Part shown: piece after piece, positions 1 through 7,953 of the stretch
How the letters are laid out: every line of letters begins with the position of its first letter
Numbering within the stretch: position 1 is the stretch's first letter
Origin: Acetobacter orleanensis
GTDB lineage: Bacteria > Pseudomonadota > Alphaproteobacteria > Acetobacterales > Acetobacteraceae
NCBI RefSeq assembly: GCF_001581005.1
Contig: NZ_LHZV01000057.1
Location: 19,773 to 83,772 of the forward strand
DNA length: 64,000 bases
Direction of reading: 5' to 3'
Notes under the pieces: generated by a model
What the model was told of the DNA's origin: nothing
Database searches by the model: none
Seen by the model: the letters and a program-made list of their open reading frames with translations, nothing else
Translations under genes and position numbers: made by a program

Positions 1-768
1 CTTGTGGGTGTAGACAGTGACATGGAAGGCATGATGCCGGAGGAACTTGACCGGGTGTGCGCCGAACATCACCCCCGGCTGCTTTACTGCATCCCGACCA
101 TTCATAATCCCACCACGGCCACAATGTCCCTGCAACGCCGCAAGGATATTCTGAAAGTCGCCCAACGCCATCACCTGCATATTGCTGAAGACGACCCCTA
201 CAGCTTGCTCATGGATACTCCGCTGCCAGCTCTGGCGGCTCTTGATCATAGCCGTGTCAGCTATATTGCCACACTTGCCAAAACACTCAGCCCCGGTTTG
301 CGTACAGCCTATGTCGCGCTCCCCAGCACAGACATGACGCGACGGGTGACCGCAGCCATCCGCGCCATTGCATTGACCAATGCCGGCCTGCTCAGCGCGC
401 TGACAGTCCGCTGGATGCAGACGGAACAGGCGCACGCCATACTCCACGCCATTCAAAAAGAGCTTCGGCTCCGGCAGTCAGTCGCCCGCAGGATTCTGGG
501 CGAAGAGCACTGTATGAACCCGGACGGCCCCCATGTATGGCTCAAACTGCCGAACTGGTGGGGAAGTGCCGATTTTGTCGCCTATGCCCGCAGGCGCGGT
601 CTGGCTCTTGTTCCCAGCACAGTGTTCACCATCAGTGGCGAACCGCCACAGCGCGCGCGGATTGCGCTGGGGAGCGCACCAGACGCGGCCAGTCTGGAAA
701 AATCCCTGCATGGCGTGCTGTCGGTTCTCCAGCATAAACGGTCTCCCGGGTTTACTGATATTGTGTGA
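1..768 (+). CDS. MocR-family PLP-dependent transcriptional regulator, C-terminal part (5' truncated by window edge)
   Basis: The reading frame is open from the first base, so the gene begins outside the window. What is visible is the fold-type I aminotransferase-like domain: an asparagine-proline segment (HNPTTA), the aspartate of the EDDPY motif and the Schiff-base lysine in LAKTLSPGLR (codon 280-282). The stretch after the lysine (VTAAIRAI...LLSALTVRWM) and the C-terminal RRGLALVPSTVF resemble MocR proteins rather than metabolic aminotransferases. MocR proteins carry an N-terminal GntR-type winged helix, which would lie upstream and cannot be seen. The gene ends 336 bp before a co-directional nitrilase operon, with a palindrome between, so it is a good candidate for that operon's regulator. 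A stand-alone aminotransferase is the alternative. Confidence 0.8.
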   Translation, partial: LVGVDSDMEGMMPEELDRVCAEHHPRLLYCIPTIHNPTTATMSLQRRKDILKVAQRHHLHIAEDDPYSLLMDTPLPALAALDHSRVSYIATLAKTLSPGLRTAYVALPSTDMTRRVTAAIRAIALTNAGLLSALTVRWMQTEQAHAILHAIQKELRLRQSVARRILGEEHCMNPDGPHVWLKLPNWWGSADFVAYARRRGLALVPSTVFTISGEPPQRARIALGSAPDAASLEKSLHGVLSVLQHKRSPGFTDIV

Positions 769-1104
769 CCTGCTTGTGCATCGGGCATCAGAGACTCCCG
801 CCGGGGCCGTCTCCTGAAATTCTGGATTTGGAAACAAGGAATGACCGCACTCACAAACGCGTGAGAATAATACCCTTGTAAAACAAAGCTTTAATGAGGC
901 TACAACCGATTGCATGGTTGCGTGGCATGATTAATCTGGCTTTGTACCCATGAAATTAGCTTTTATCGCATTTTTTGTTGATTTTGTATGGAGACCATTA
1001 TCCATACAAAATTTTGAAACGCCCGCCTCTCGTGTCACATCTCTCCCGGTAACGCGGTCACTCCCGACCTTCCGCCGGAGACCGCAGCACACGGGAGAGA
1101 TATC
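769..1104. other. Intergenic regulatory region upstream of the Nit1C operon
   Basis: This stretch of 336 bases holds no convincing gene. It becomes AT-rich around 940-1020 and contains one long perfect inverted repeat (listed separately). A purine-rich ribosome binding site (acgggagaga, 1091-1100) sits just before the first gene. I did not find a convincing sigma-54 (-24/-12) element. This matters because Nit1C clusters in some pseudomonads are driven by a sigma-54 activator; here the MocR-type gene upstream may take that role. Confidence 0.6.
981..1012. promoter_or_regulatory. Perfect 12-bp inverted repeat, probable operator
   Basis: Arms attttgtatgga (981-992) and tccatacaaaat (1001-1012) are exact reverse complements separated by 8 bases (gaccatta). 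The dyad ends 92 bases before the start of the first nitrilase-operon gene. It has no following T-tract, so it is unlikely to be a terminator. Its symmetry fits a dimeric regulator; the adjacent MocR-type protein is the obvious candidate, by inference only. Confidence 0.6.
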
Positions 1105-1587
1105 ATGCCAACAATTGAACACGCTCCACACAAAGATGGTGATTGCTTCGTCAATTATGAAAACAAGGTTTTCGAGGACGTTAAAGCCAACCCCGGCGAA
1201 AAAGCCCTCATCACCTTCCATACCGTTGCCAATGAAGGGTCCGTTGGGTTCGTAAACCTGCTTCAGGCAACACGCCTTATCCGCAAAGGGTTTGAAACAT
1301 CTGTATTGCTGTATGGTCCGGGTGTCACCCTTGGTGTGCAGCGCGGTTTTCCCCGCCTAGGTGATGAAGCCTTTCCGGGCCACATGAACTGCAACAAACA
1401 GATTGCAAAAATTCTTGAAGAGGGCGGAAAAGTTTATGCCTGCCGCTTCGCGCTTCAGGCTTTGTACGGATATGGCGAGCAAAACCTGATCCCCGGCATT
1501 ACGCCCATTAATCCGCAGGACGTGCTCGACATTATCCTGCTTGCCCGACGCGACAACGCCTTCATCCTCAATACATGGACTCTCTAA
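1105..1587 (+). CDS. nitB: MSMEG_0572/Sll0783-family protein of the Nit1C cluster
   Basis: This 160-residue protein belongs to the Sll0783/MSMEG_0572 family, described as nitrogen-starvation-response proteins, and is the usual first structural gene of Nit1C clusters. No catalytic function is established. The sequence is soluble with no signal peptide. A central segment ([23 protein letters not shown]) followed by a glycine-rich stretch suggests an alpha/beta DsrE-like fold, which is my inference. The ATG at 1105 has a strong ribosome binding site (gggaga) 7-8 bases upstream. The nitrilase gene starts 23 bases downstream with its own site. The symbol follows Pseudomonas Nit1C naming. Confidence 0.85.
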   Translation: MPTIEHAPHKDGDCFVNYENKVFEDVKANPGEKALITFHTVANEGSVGFVNLLQATRLIRKGFETSVLLYGPGVTLGVQRGFPRLGDEAFPGHMNCNKQIAKILEEGGKVYACRFALQALYGYGEQNLIPGITPINPQDVLDIILLARRDNAFILNTWTL

Positions 1588-1610
1588 GGCCCTAGGGAGG
1601 ACCATCAGCC

Positions 1611-2594
1611 ATGTCCCGTATCGTTCGCGCCGCAGCCATCCAGATCAGCCCTGTCCTTGGTGACGATGGTCTGGGGACTGCCCGGAAAGTCTGTCAGACC
1701 ATCCGTAATGCCGCTGAAAAAGGCGTTAACCTGATGGTCTTTCCTGAAACCTTTGTGCCCTACTACCCCTATTTCTCATTCATTCAGCCGGCATTCCGCA
1801 TGGGTGCCGAGCATCTGGAACTCTACGAACGCGCCGTTATCATTCCCGGACCGGTTACAGACATGGTGGCCGAAGCGGCCCGTCAGACCGGCACAGTCGT
1901 CGTGCTAGGCGTGAATGAAAGGGATTTTGGCACCCTCTACAACACGCAGATCATCTTTGATGCAACAGGTGAAATCTTGCTCAAACGCCGTAAGATTACC
2001 CCCACCTATCATGAGCGCATGATTTGGGGACAAGGGGATGGCGCGGGCCTGAAGGTTGTTGACAGCGCCGCAGGACGCATCGGGGCGCTGGCTTGCTGGG
2101 AGCATTACAACCCCCTCGCCCGCTACGCGCTGATGACGCAGCATGAGGACATCCACTGCGCACAGTTTCCCGGCTCTCTGGTCGGCCAGATTTTTGCCGA
2201 CCAGATGGAAGTGACACTTCGACACCATGCTCTGGAATCCGGCTGTTTTGTCGTGAACGCCACCGGCTGGCTGACGGAAGAGCAGATCAAGGACATCTCC
2301 GGTGATCCGGCACTGGAAGGACCACTACGGGGAGGCTGCTTCACGGCCATTGTCTCTCCTGAAGGCAAGCTGCTCGCACCGCCCCTGACTGAAGGGGAAG
2401 GCATGGTGATCGCGGATCTCGACTTCGCCCTGATCACCAAGCGCAAGCGCATGATGGATTCCGTCGGGCACTACGCACGCCCCGAACTGCTCAGCCTGCT
2501 TCAGGACCGACACCCCGCCCGGACCGTTCATTACGCCAGAGAGCCGGAACAGGAAGTCCCGCCGGCCCTCTCCCACAATGAGGTTGCGCCATGA
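1611..2594 (+). CDS. nitC: Nitrilase, Nit6803/Sll0784 type (Nit1C)
   Basis: Carbon-nitrogen hydrolase of 327 residues; family members hydrolyse organic nitriles to the carboxylic acid and ammonia. The catalytic triad is visible: Glu46 in VFPETFVP, Lys128 in [11 protein letters not shown] and Cys162 in [11 protein letters not shown], the CWEHYNPL signature marking a true nitrilase rather than an amidase. Length is normal for the Sll0784 subgroup. The start is supported by an agggagg ribosome binding site (1594-1600). The stop overlaps the start of the next gene (ATGA at 2591-2594), implying translational coupling. In other bacteria the cluster is linked to growth on cyanide as nitrogen source; the natural substrate here is unknown. 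Confidence 0.95.
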   Translation: MSRIVRAAAIQISPVLGDDGLGTARKVCQTIRNAAEKGVNLMVFPETFVPYYPYFSFIQPAFRMGAEHLELYERAVIIPGPVTDMVAEAARQTGTVVVLGVNERDFGTLYNTQIIFDATGEILLKRRKITPTYHERMIWGQGDGAGLKVVDSAAGRIGALACWEHYNPLARYALMTQHEDIHCAQFPGSLVGQIFADQMEVTLRHHALESGCFVVNATGWLTEEQIKDISGDPALEGPLRGGCFTAIVSPEGKLLAPPLTEGEGMVIADLDFALITKRKRMMDSVGHYARPELLSLLQDRHPARTVHYAREPEQEVPPALSHNEVAP

Positions 2595-3700
2595 CCGTTC
2601 CGACACTCGGCTCGTTCTCCGGCCGCAAGCTCGTGACCGACCTGCAATCCTTCGGGTTGCAGATTGGCGAACAGACCGGAGGCATCGCCCGCAAAGGCGG
2701 GGCTGGTCCTTCAGATCACAAGACGATCACCATCGCAGGGCAGACCGTTATGGTCCCGGTCTATACATCCGGCGCGCGCCGATCACCGTTTCAGGCAAGC
2801 CCACCTGACCAGAAAGGTGCCAGCACGCTGCTGCGAGACGGCCACCCCCTCGGCACGATCCATTTCCCGGCGGCGCCACGCTTCTACGGCCTGACAACAG
2901 CAGATGGTATTCCCTACTGGAAAATAGCCCTGCTGCACGGACGGGACACGCTGGCCACGACCGTATATCAAACCTGCATTCGTTATGCTGACCGACGCAC
3001 CTCCTGCCAGTTCTGCGCCATCGGCCAGTCTCTGGAGGCGGATCGGACAATCGCCCACAAGACACCCGCGCAACTGGCTGAAGTTGCGAAAGCCGCTGTA
3101 GAACTGGACGGCGTGCGTGACATGGTCTTGACCACCGGCACCCCTAACATGGTGGACCGGGGTGCCGCCGTGCTGGCTGCCTCTGCCCGTGCCATCAGGG
3201 CGGCTGTTGACCTCCCGCTTCAGGTCCAGTGTGAACCACCGCGTGACCATGCATGGTTCCAGCGCCTGCGCGATGCTGGAGCGGACAGTCTGGGCATGCA
3301 TCTTGAAGCCGCCACGCAGAGCGTGCGCGAAAAAATCATGCCCGGTAAAGCCACTGTCAGCGTCGATCGTTACATGGAGGCGTTTGCGTCCGCCGTGCCA
3401 CTCTTCGGGCGCGGGCAGGTCAACACCTACATTCTGGCCGGTCTGGGAGACAGTGCCGAGGACATTCTGCTTCTGGCCGAACGCCTTATTGCACTTGGGG
3501 TCTATCCCTTCGTGGTCCCATTTGTGCCCATCTCCGGCACACCGCTTGAAAATTATGCACCGCCTTCTGCTGATTTCATGAAATCGGTTCTGGCGCCTCT
3601 TGGACGAATGCTACGGGAGGCGAACATGAAATCCACAGACATCCGGGCAGGATGTGGCCGTTGCGGCGCCTGTTCCTCACTGTCGGCCTACGAACAATGA
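2591..3700 (+). CDS. nitD: Radical SAM protein, MSMEG_0568 family (Nit1C)
   Basis: 369-residue radical SAM enzyme characteristic of Nit1C clusters. The predicted 4Fe-4S cysteines are Cys129, Cys139 and Cys142, spaced CX9CX2C rather than the canonical CX3CX2C. A further cysteine group, Cys355, Cys358 and Cys361 (CGRCGAC), lies at the extreme C terminus and may bind an auxiliary cluster. The N-terminal 90 residues precede the barrel and have no fold I recognise. It overlaps the nitrilase by four bases and the following acetyltransferase gene by four bases (ATGA at 3697-3700). The reaction catalysed is unknown; the family assignment is firm. Confidence 0.92.
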   Translation: MTVPTLGSFSGRKLVTDLQSFGLQIGEQTGGIARKGGAGPSDHKTITIAGQTVMVPVYTSGARRSPFQASPPDQKGASTLLRDGHPLGTIHFPAAPRFYGLTTADGIPYWKIALLHGRDTLATTVYQTCIRYADRRTSCQFCAIGQSLEADRTIAHKTPAQLAEVAKAAVELDGVRDMVLTTGTPNMVDRGAAVLAASARAIRAAVDLPLQVQCEPPRDHAWFQRLRDAGADSLGMHLEAATQSVREKIMPGKATVSVDRYMEAFASAVPLFGRGQVNTYILAGLGDSAEDILLLAERLIALGVYPFVVPFVPISGTPLENYAPPSADFMKSVLAPLGRMLREANMKSTDIRAGCGRCGACSSLSAYEQ

Positions 3701-4260
3701 GCACGACACTTGAAGGCGTGGAAGACCGACACTTCATCCCAACGGAATATGTCGTGCGCCTTGCCCGCACACCGTGGGAACGCGCCGGGTACCATGCGCT
3801 ACGCCGTGAAATCTTTTGCACCGAGCAGAAGATTTTTGCAGATGATGATCGGGATGCTATCGACGCAACCGCTATTCCCATCATTGCCGCCTGCTGCATG
3901 GCGGGTATGCCGGACCGGATTGTGGGGGCAGTGCGCATCCATAACGCTGAACCCGGTCTCTGGCGCGGTTCCCGTCTGGCAGTCCATGCGGACCATCGCA
4001 AGTTGGGGCGGATCGGGGCAGAGCTTATCCGCATGGCGGTCTGCACGGCGCACGGTCTTGGAGCGACCCGATTTCTGGCACAAGTGCAGGAACAGAACGT
4101 GCTGTTCTTCCGCCGCCTGCACTGGAAAAGCCTTGGGACCAGTTTCCTGCACGGGTTGCCGCACCACGACATGCAAGCTGATCTGTCACGCTATCCGGCC
4201 CACGGACAGGATCAGACATGGCTACTGCGCCCGCAACCACGCGCCCGACAGGTGGCATAA
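3697..4260 (+). CDS. nitE: GNAT N-acetyltransferase-like protein, MSMEG_0567 family (Nit1C)
   Basis: 187-residue single-domain GNAT protein. The acetyl-CoA-binding segment is visible as GSRLAVHADHRKLGRIGAEL followed by a helix, and an N-terminal RREIFCTEQKIF segment is typical of the Nit1C acetyltransferase family. The frame is open upstream, but the ATG at 3697 overlaps the radical SAM stop as ATGA, the same coupling seen elsewhere in this operon, so that start is chosen. The substrate is unknown. In cyanobacterial clusters the equivalent is Sll0786. Confidence 0.88.
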   Translation: MSTTLEGVEDRHFIPTEYVVRLARTPWERAGYHALRREIFCTEQKIFADDDRDAIDATAIPIIAACCMAGMPDRIVGAVRIHNAEPGLWRGSRLAVHADHRKLGRIGAELIRMAVCTAHGLGATRFLAQVQEQNVLFFRRLHWKSLGTSFLHGLPHHDMQADLSRYPAHGQDQTWLLRPQPRARQVA

Positions 4261-5228
4261 TGGCACGTGATCTGGCGCACCTGCTCCGCACCCTCCGCAA
4301 TAGCTGCGCTCTTGCATCCAAGCAGGATATTGCAAAAGTTTCTTCAATTCTAGGAGCTGATGCAAAAGCCATTCGGCTTGGCGATGACTGCGCCGCGATC
4401 CCGGATGGTGAGGGTTATCTCCTGCTGGCCAGCGAGGGGTTTCAGGACAGTTTTGTCCAGTCCATGCCGTGGTTTGCCGGCTACTGCGGCGTCATGGTCA
4501 ATATCAGCGATATTGCGGCCATGGGCGGTCGTCCTGTTGCGGTGGTGAATGCGCTCTGGAGCGACACTTCCGACTCAGCCGCCGCCATCCTGCGCGGCTT
4601 ACAGGACGGCGCACGCACCTATGGCGTGCCGGTTGTGGGTGGCCATACTAACCTGCGCAGTCCGCACACCGCATTATCTGCCGCCATTCTTGGCCGCGCC
4701 CGTCATCTACTGACCAGCTTCGACGCCCGACCAGATGAGGTTCTGATTGCCGCCATCGACCTGAGAGGCCGCTGGCATGACCCTCACCCCTTCTGGGATG
4801 CCAGTTCCGCACTCTGCGGCACACACGGCGCAGAACGCCTGCAAGGCGACATCGCACTGCTACCCGGCATTGCTGAAGATGGCCTGAGCCGCGCCGCCAA
4901 AGACATCAGCATGGCCGGACTGCTGGGCACAGCCCTCATGCTTGCCGAATGTTCGGGCGTGGGGATGACCCTCACGCTTGACGCCATTCCGCGCCCCACG
5001 GACGCCCCCATGGAGCGCTGGCTATCTGCGTTCCCCAGCTATGGTTATCTGCTGACAGCCCGCCCCGAAGATGCGGCAACGATCATGACCCGGTTTCACA
5101 GCCGGGACATTGCCGCGGCTGTTATTGGCCAATGCAACAACTCACGCCGACTGGACATCACTTGGGCTGATGAGACAGAGACCTTCTGGGATCTTACACG
5201 GACACCGCTCATGGGATTTGCGCCATGA
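4260..5228 (+). CDS. nitF: AIR-synthase/PurM-like protein, Sll0787 family (Nit1C)
   Basis: 322-residue relative of the PurM/ThiL/HypE/SelD superfamily, whose members bind and cleave ATP to activate a substrate. The metal/ATP-binding LGDDCAAI motif lies near residue 41. The start at 4260 (TAATG, sharing one base with the upstream stop) is preferred over an in-frame ATG at 4218 because it has an aggtgg ribosome binding site and gives an N terminus like that of family members. The reaction is unknown. It overlaps the glycosyltransferase start by four bases (ATGA at 5225-5228). Confidence 0.87.
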   Translation: MARDLAHLLRTLRNSCALASKQDIAKVSSILGADAKAIRLGDDCAAIPDGEGYLLLASEGFQDSFVQSMPWFAGYCGVMVNISDIAAMGGRPVAVVNALWSDTSDSAAAILRGLQDGARTYGVPVVGGHTNLRSPHTALSAAILGRARHLLTSFDARPDEVLIAAIDLRGRWHDPHPFWDASSALCGTHGAERLQGDIALLPGIAEDGLSRAAKDISMAGLLGTALMLAECSGVGMTLTLDAIPRPTDAPMERWLSAFPSYGYLLTARPEDAATIMTRFHSRDIAAAVIGQCNNSRRLDITWADETETFWDLTRTPLMGFAP

Positions 5229-6397
5229 GCCTGTCCATCGGTATTCTGACCCATTCCACCAATCCACGCGGTGGCGTTGTGCATGGCATGGCGCTGGCAG
5301 AAGCCCTATGCGAGGCTGGGCATCATGCGACCCTGATCGCCCCGGACGTGGAAGGGAGCGGCTTTTTCCGCACACCCCTCTGCATAACCCACTCTATCCC
5401 TGCCGCGCGCGAGACCGACCTGCCAACATTGGTGGAACGTCGCATTGGTGAAATCAGGGACGCCGTGCGCAGCCTGCATTTTGACGTTCTCCACGCGCAG
5501 GATCCCATCAGCGCCAATGCTCTGGCTGATCTGATGGATGAAGGCCGGATATCGGGCTTTGCCCGTACGGTTCATCATCTCGATCCCCTGACCCATCCCG
5601 TTCTTGCTGCCCGGCAGGAACGCGGCTTCAAGGCCGCGACCGAACTGTTTACCGTCAGCACCCTGTGGGCAGACATCCTGCGCAACACCCATGGGTGCCA
5701 TGCCCCCGTTGTGGGCAATGGGGTCGATCCCGTGCGTTTTTCACCTGTTCCGCACGGGCGGGATGCCACGCTCCGGGCACGGTATCATCTACCTGCCAGC
5801 CGGCGATTGATCCTATCTGTTGGCGGGGTCGAGCAGCGCAAAAATACCCTGAGCCTGCTAGAAAGTTTTCTGAGCCTGCACCGTGAGCAGATAGATGTTC
5901 ATCTGGTCATAATCGGTGGCGCCTCGCTGCTGGATCATTCTGCCTATCGCACCCGGTTCGACGCCTGTCTGCGTGAACGCGGTGCCAGCGATCATGTCAC
6001 CGTAACCGGACCGGTCGTGGATGAGGATATGCCTGCCTTCTACCGACAGGCGGACGTGCTGGCCTATCCATCCCTCAGCGAAGGGTTCGGCCTGTGTCCA
6101 CTGGAAGCTCTGGCCTGCGGCACACCCGTCATCGTGCCAGAAATCGCGCCATTTACAGAACATCTTGAGGAGCCGGACGCTCTGTGGTGCCACCCTGACC
6201 GACCAGACACTCTGTTACGGACTTTGCGGCACGCCCTAAACGTCAAAACCCGTGACCGTTTCCAGAACAGTGGCCCGGCGACAGCCCGCCGTTTCGACTG
6301 GCGCAACGTCGCTAGCCGTCACCTTACTGCCTATCGACGCCTCGCGGCCCTGCCGCGTGCCAGTTCTCCTCCCTCAGGAGCTCTTAACCATGCCTGA
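5225..6397 (+). CDS. GT4-type glycosyltransferase, MSMEG_0565 family (Nit1C-associated)
   Basis: 390-residue GT-B glycosyltransferase. The N-terminal acceptor domain begins GILTHSTNPRGGVVHG with the glycine-rich donor-proximal loop. The C-terminal domain shows the retaining-family EX7E-like motif in YPSLSEGFGLCPLEALACGTP. Family members occur next to Nit1C genes in actinobacteria and some proteobacteria. Its presence inside the operon suggests the pathway product, or a carrier form of it, is glycosylated; that is inference. The start overlaps the previous stop by ATGA, and the end overlaps the next gene by eight bases. Confidence 0.88.
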   Translation: MSLSIGILTHSTNPRGGVVHGMALAEALCEAGHHATLIAPDVEGSGFFRTPLCITHSIPAARETDLPTLVERRIGEIRDAVRSLHFDVLHAQDPISANALADLMDEGRISGFARTVHHLDPLTHPVLAARQERGFKAATELFTVSTLWADILRNTHGCHAPVVGNGVDPVRFSPVPHGRDATLRARYHLPASRRLILSVGGVEQRKNTLSLLESFLSLHREQIDVHLVIIGGASLLDHSAYRTRFDACLRERGASDHVTVTGPVVDEDMPAFYRQADVLAYPSLSEGFGLCPLEALACGTPVIVPEIAPFTEHLEEPDALWCHPDRPDTLLRTLRHALNVKTRDRFQNSGPATARRFDWRNVASRHLTAYRRLAALPRASSPPSGALNHA

Positions 6398-6677
6398 AAT
6401 GACTTTTCGTGTGCGCTGGCCCGATGGGGCAGAAACGGAATGCTACTCTCCATCTCTGGTCATTCAGGACCATTTTACGCCCGGCATGACGTATCTGGTC
6501 CCGGAGTTTCTGAAAAAGGCTGATACCGCACTGAACGAAGCCAGTGAGCGGGTTCGCTCACGTTACGGTTTCCCTTGTAGCCGTGCCCTTGGGCAGCTCC
6601 AGACCATTCGACAGACCTGCGCACAGTTCAAAAACAGTCAGGACGCGCAAATACGTGTTCTGTCCTTCACTCTCTGA
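6390..6677 (+). CDS. nitG: MSMEG_0570-family small protein (Nit1C)
   Basis: 95-residue soluble protein of the MSMEG_0570 family, found only in Nit1C-type clusters and without known activity. It begins MPEMTFRVRWPDG and has two cysteines. The frame is open well upstream (from 6252), but the ATG at 6390 is preceded by a clear caggag ribosome binding site (6375-6380) and gives the standard family N terminus. It overlaps the glycosyltransferase stop by eight bases. The small size suggests a subunit or carrier role rather than an enzyme, without direct evidence. Confidence 0.85.
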   Translation: MPEMTFRVRWPDGAETECYSPSLVIQDHFTPGMTYLVPEFLKKADTALNEASERVRSRYGFPCSRALGQLQTIRQTCAQFKNSQDAQIRVLSFTL

Positions 6678-6687
6678 AACGGATCTT

Positions 6688-7938
6688 ATGATGACACAGA
6701 ATGAGAAAAACATCCCCGTCGTTATTGTAGGCGGCGGACAGGCAGGCCTCTCCATGAGCTGGTATCTCTGCAATGAGCACGTGGAGCACATCATTTTTGA
6801 AGCCAGAACGGCCTGCCATTCTTGGGAAGATGAACGCTGGGACAATTTCTGTCTGGTTACACCGAACTGGCAGTGCGAACTGCCCGGTCACCCCTATAAA
6901 GGGAAAGACCCGCACGGCTTCATGATGAAGCAGGAAATCATCGATTATGTCCGGGGGTTTGTGAACTCATTTTCCCCTCCCCTACGTGAGCATATGGCTG
7001 TCACCTCCATCACACGGCATGAAGCCGGCGGATATCGCGTGGTGGCGGCCGATGAGGTCTGGCATGCACAGCATGTCGTGATTGCATCGGGTGCGTATCA
7101 TGATGCTGTCATTCCGGGTTATGCCAGTGCTATTGATTCTGCTATTTTCCAGCTTCATTCACAGGATTACCGCAATGCATCCCAGCTTCCGGAAGGGGCT
7201 GTTCTGGTTGTTGGAAGCGGTCAGTCCGGTGCGCAGATTGTCGAGGACCTGTTCCTTGAAAAACGCAAGGTGCATCTCTGCGTCGGTTCTGCGCCGCGTG
7301 TTTCACGTTTTTACCGTGGCCGCGATATTGTGGACTGGCTTGCAGATATGCGCTTCTATGACCTTACGGTGGACAACCACCCTCTGCGTGACGGCGCACG
7401 GGATAAGACCAATCACTATGTCACCGGCCGTAATGGCGGGCATGATCTTGACCTGCGCCTTTTTGCAAAGGACGGCGTAAGTCTGCACGGCACACTGGAG
7501 ACAATCCGAGATGAGGTTGCGGACTTCAGGCCGGATCTGAAAATCAATCTTGATGATGCAGACAAGACCAACGCTGACATCAAAAAATCCATTGATGCCT
7601 ATATCGCCCGCGAAGGCCTGAGTGCACCAACAGAAACGCCTTACGTGCCCGTCTGGGAACCCGATGGCAGCAACACTCCGCTTGATCTGAAAGCTGCGGG
7701 CATCACCTCGATTATCTGGTGCATTGGTTTTCGCCCGGATTATCACTGGATTGATGTGCCGGTCTTTAACGGAGCCAACAAGCCAATCTGGCATCGGGGC
7801 GTGACTGACGCGCCGGGCTTCTACTTTCTCGGCCTTCCGTGGCTGCACACATGGGGATCAGGACGGTTCTCTGGCGTCTCGCGCGATGCCGCGTGGCTGG
7901 CCAGTCAGATCACCGGAAAAGACGTTCCCGTAGCTTAA
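6688..7938 (+). CDS. nitH: FAD-dependent oxidoreductase/monooxygenase, MSMEG_0569 family (Nit1C)
   Basis: 416-residue flavoenzyme with two dinucleotide-binding motifs, VVIVGGGQAGLS near the N terminus (FAD) and VLVVGSGQSGAQIVED in the middle (NADPH), the layout of class B flavin monooxygenase-like proteins. The frame extends upstream to 6544, but the Met-Met start at 6688 places the Rossmann motif at the usual distance from the terminus. It follows the small nitG-type gene by 10 bases. A flavoprotein oxygenase of this family has been proposed to act in cyanide assimilation; the substrate here is not known. Confidence 0.9.
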   Translation: MMTQNEKNIPVVIVGGGQAGLSMSWYLCNEHVEHIIFEARTACHSWEDERWDNFCLVTPNWQCELPGHPYKGKDPHGFMMKQEIIDYVRGFVNSFSPPLREHMAVTSITRHEAGGYRVVAADEVWHAQHVVIASGAYHDAVIPGYASAIDSAIFQLHSQDYRNASQLPEGAVLVVGSGQSGAQIVEDLFLEKRKVHLCVGSAPRVSRFYRGRDIVDWLADMRFYDLTVDNHPLRDGARDKTNHYVTGRNGGHDLDLRLFAKDGVSLHGTLETIRDEVADFRPDLKINLDDADKTNADIKKSIDAYIAREGLSAPTETPYVPVWEPDGSNTPLDLKAAGITSIIWCIGFRPDYHWIDVPVFNGANKPIWHRGVTDAPGFYFLGLPWLHTWGSGRFSGVSRDAAWLASQITGKDVPVA

Positions 7939-7953
7939 GGGGGAGAGTGCACA

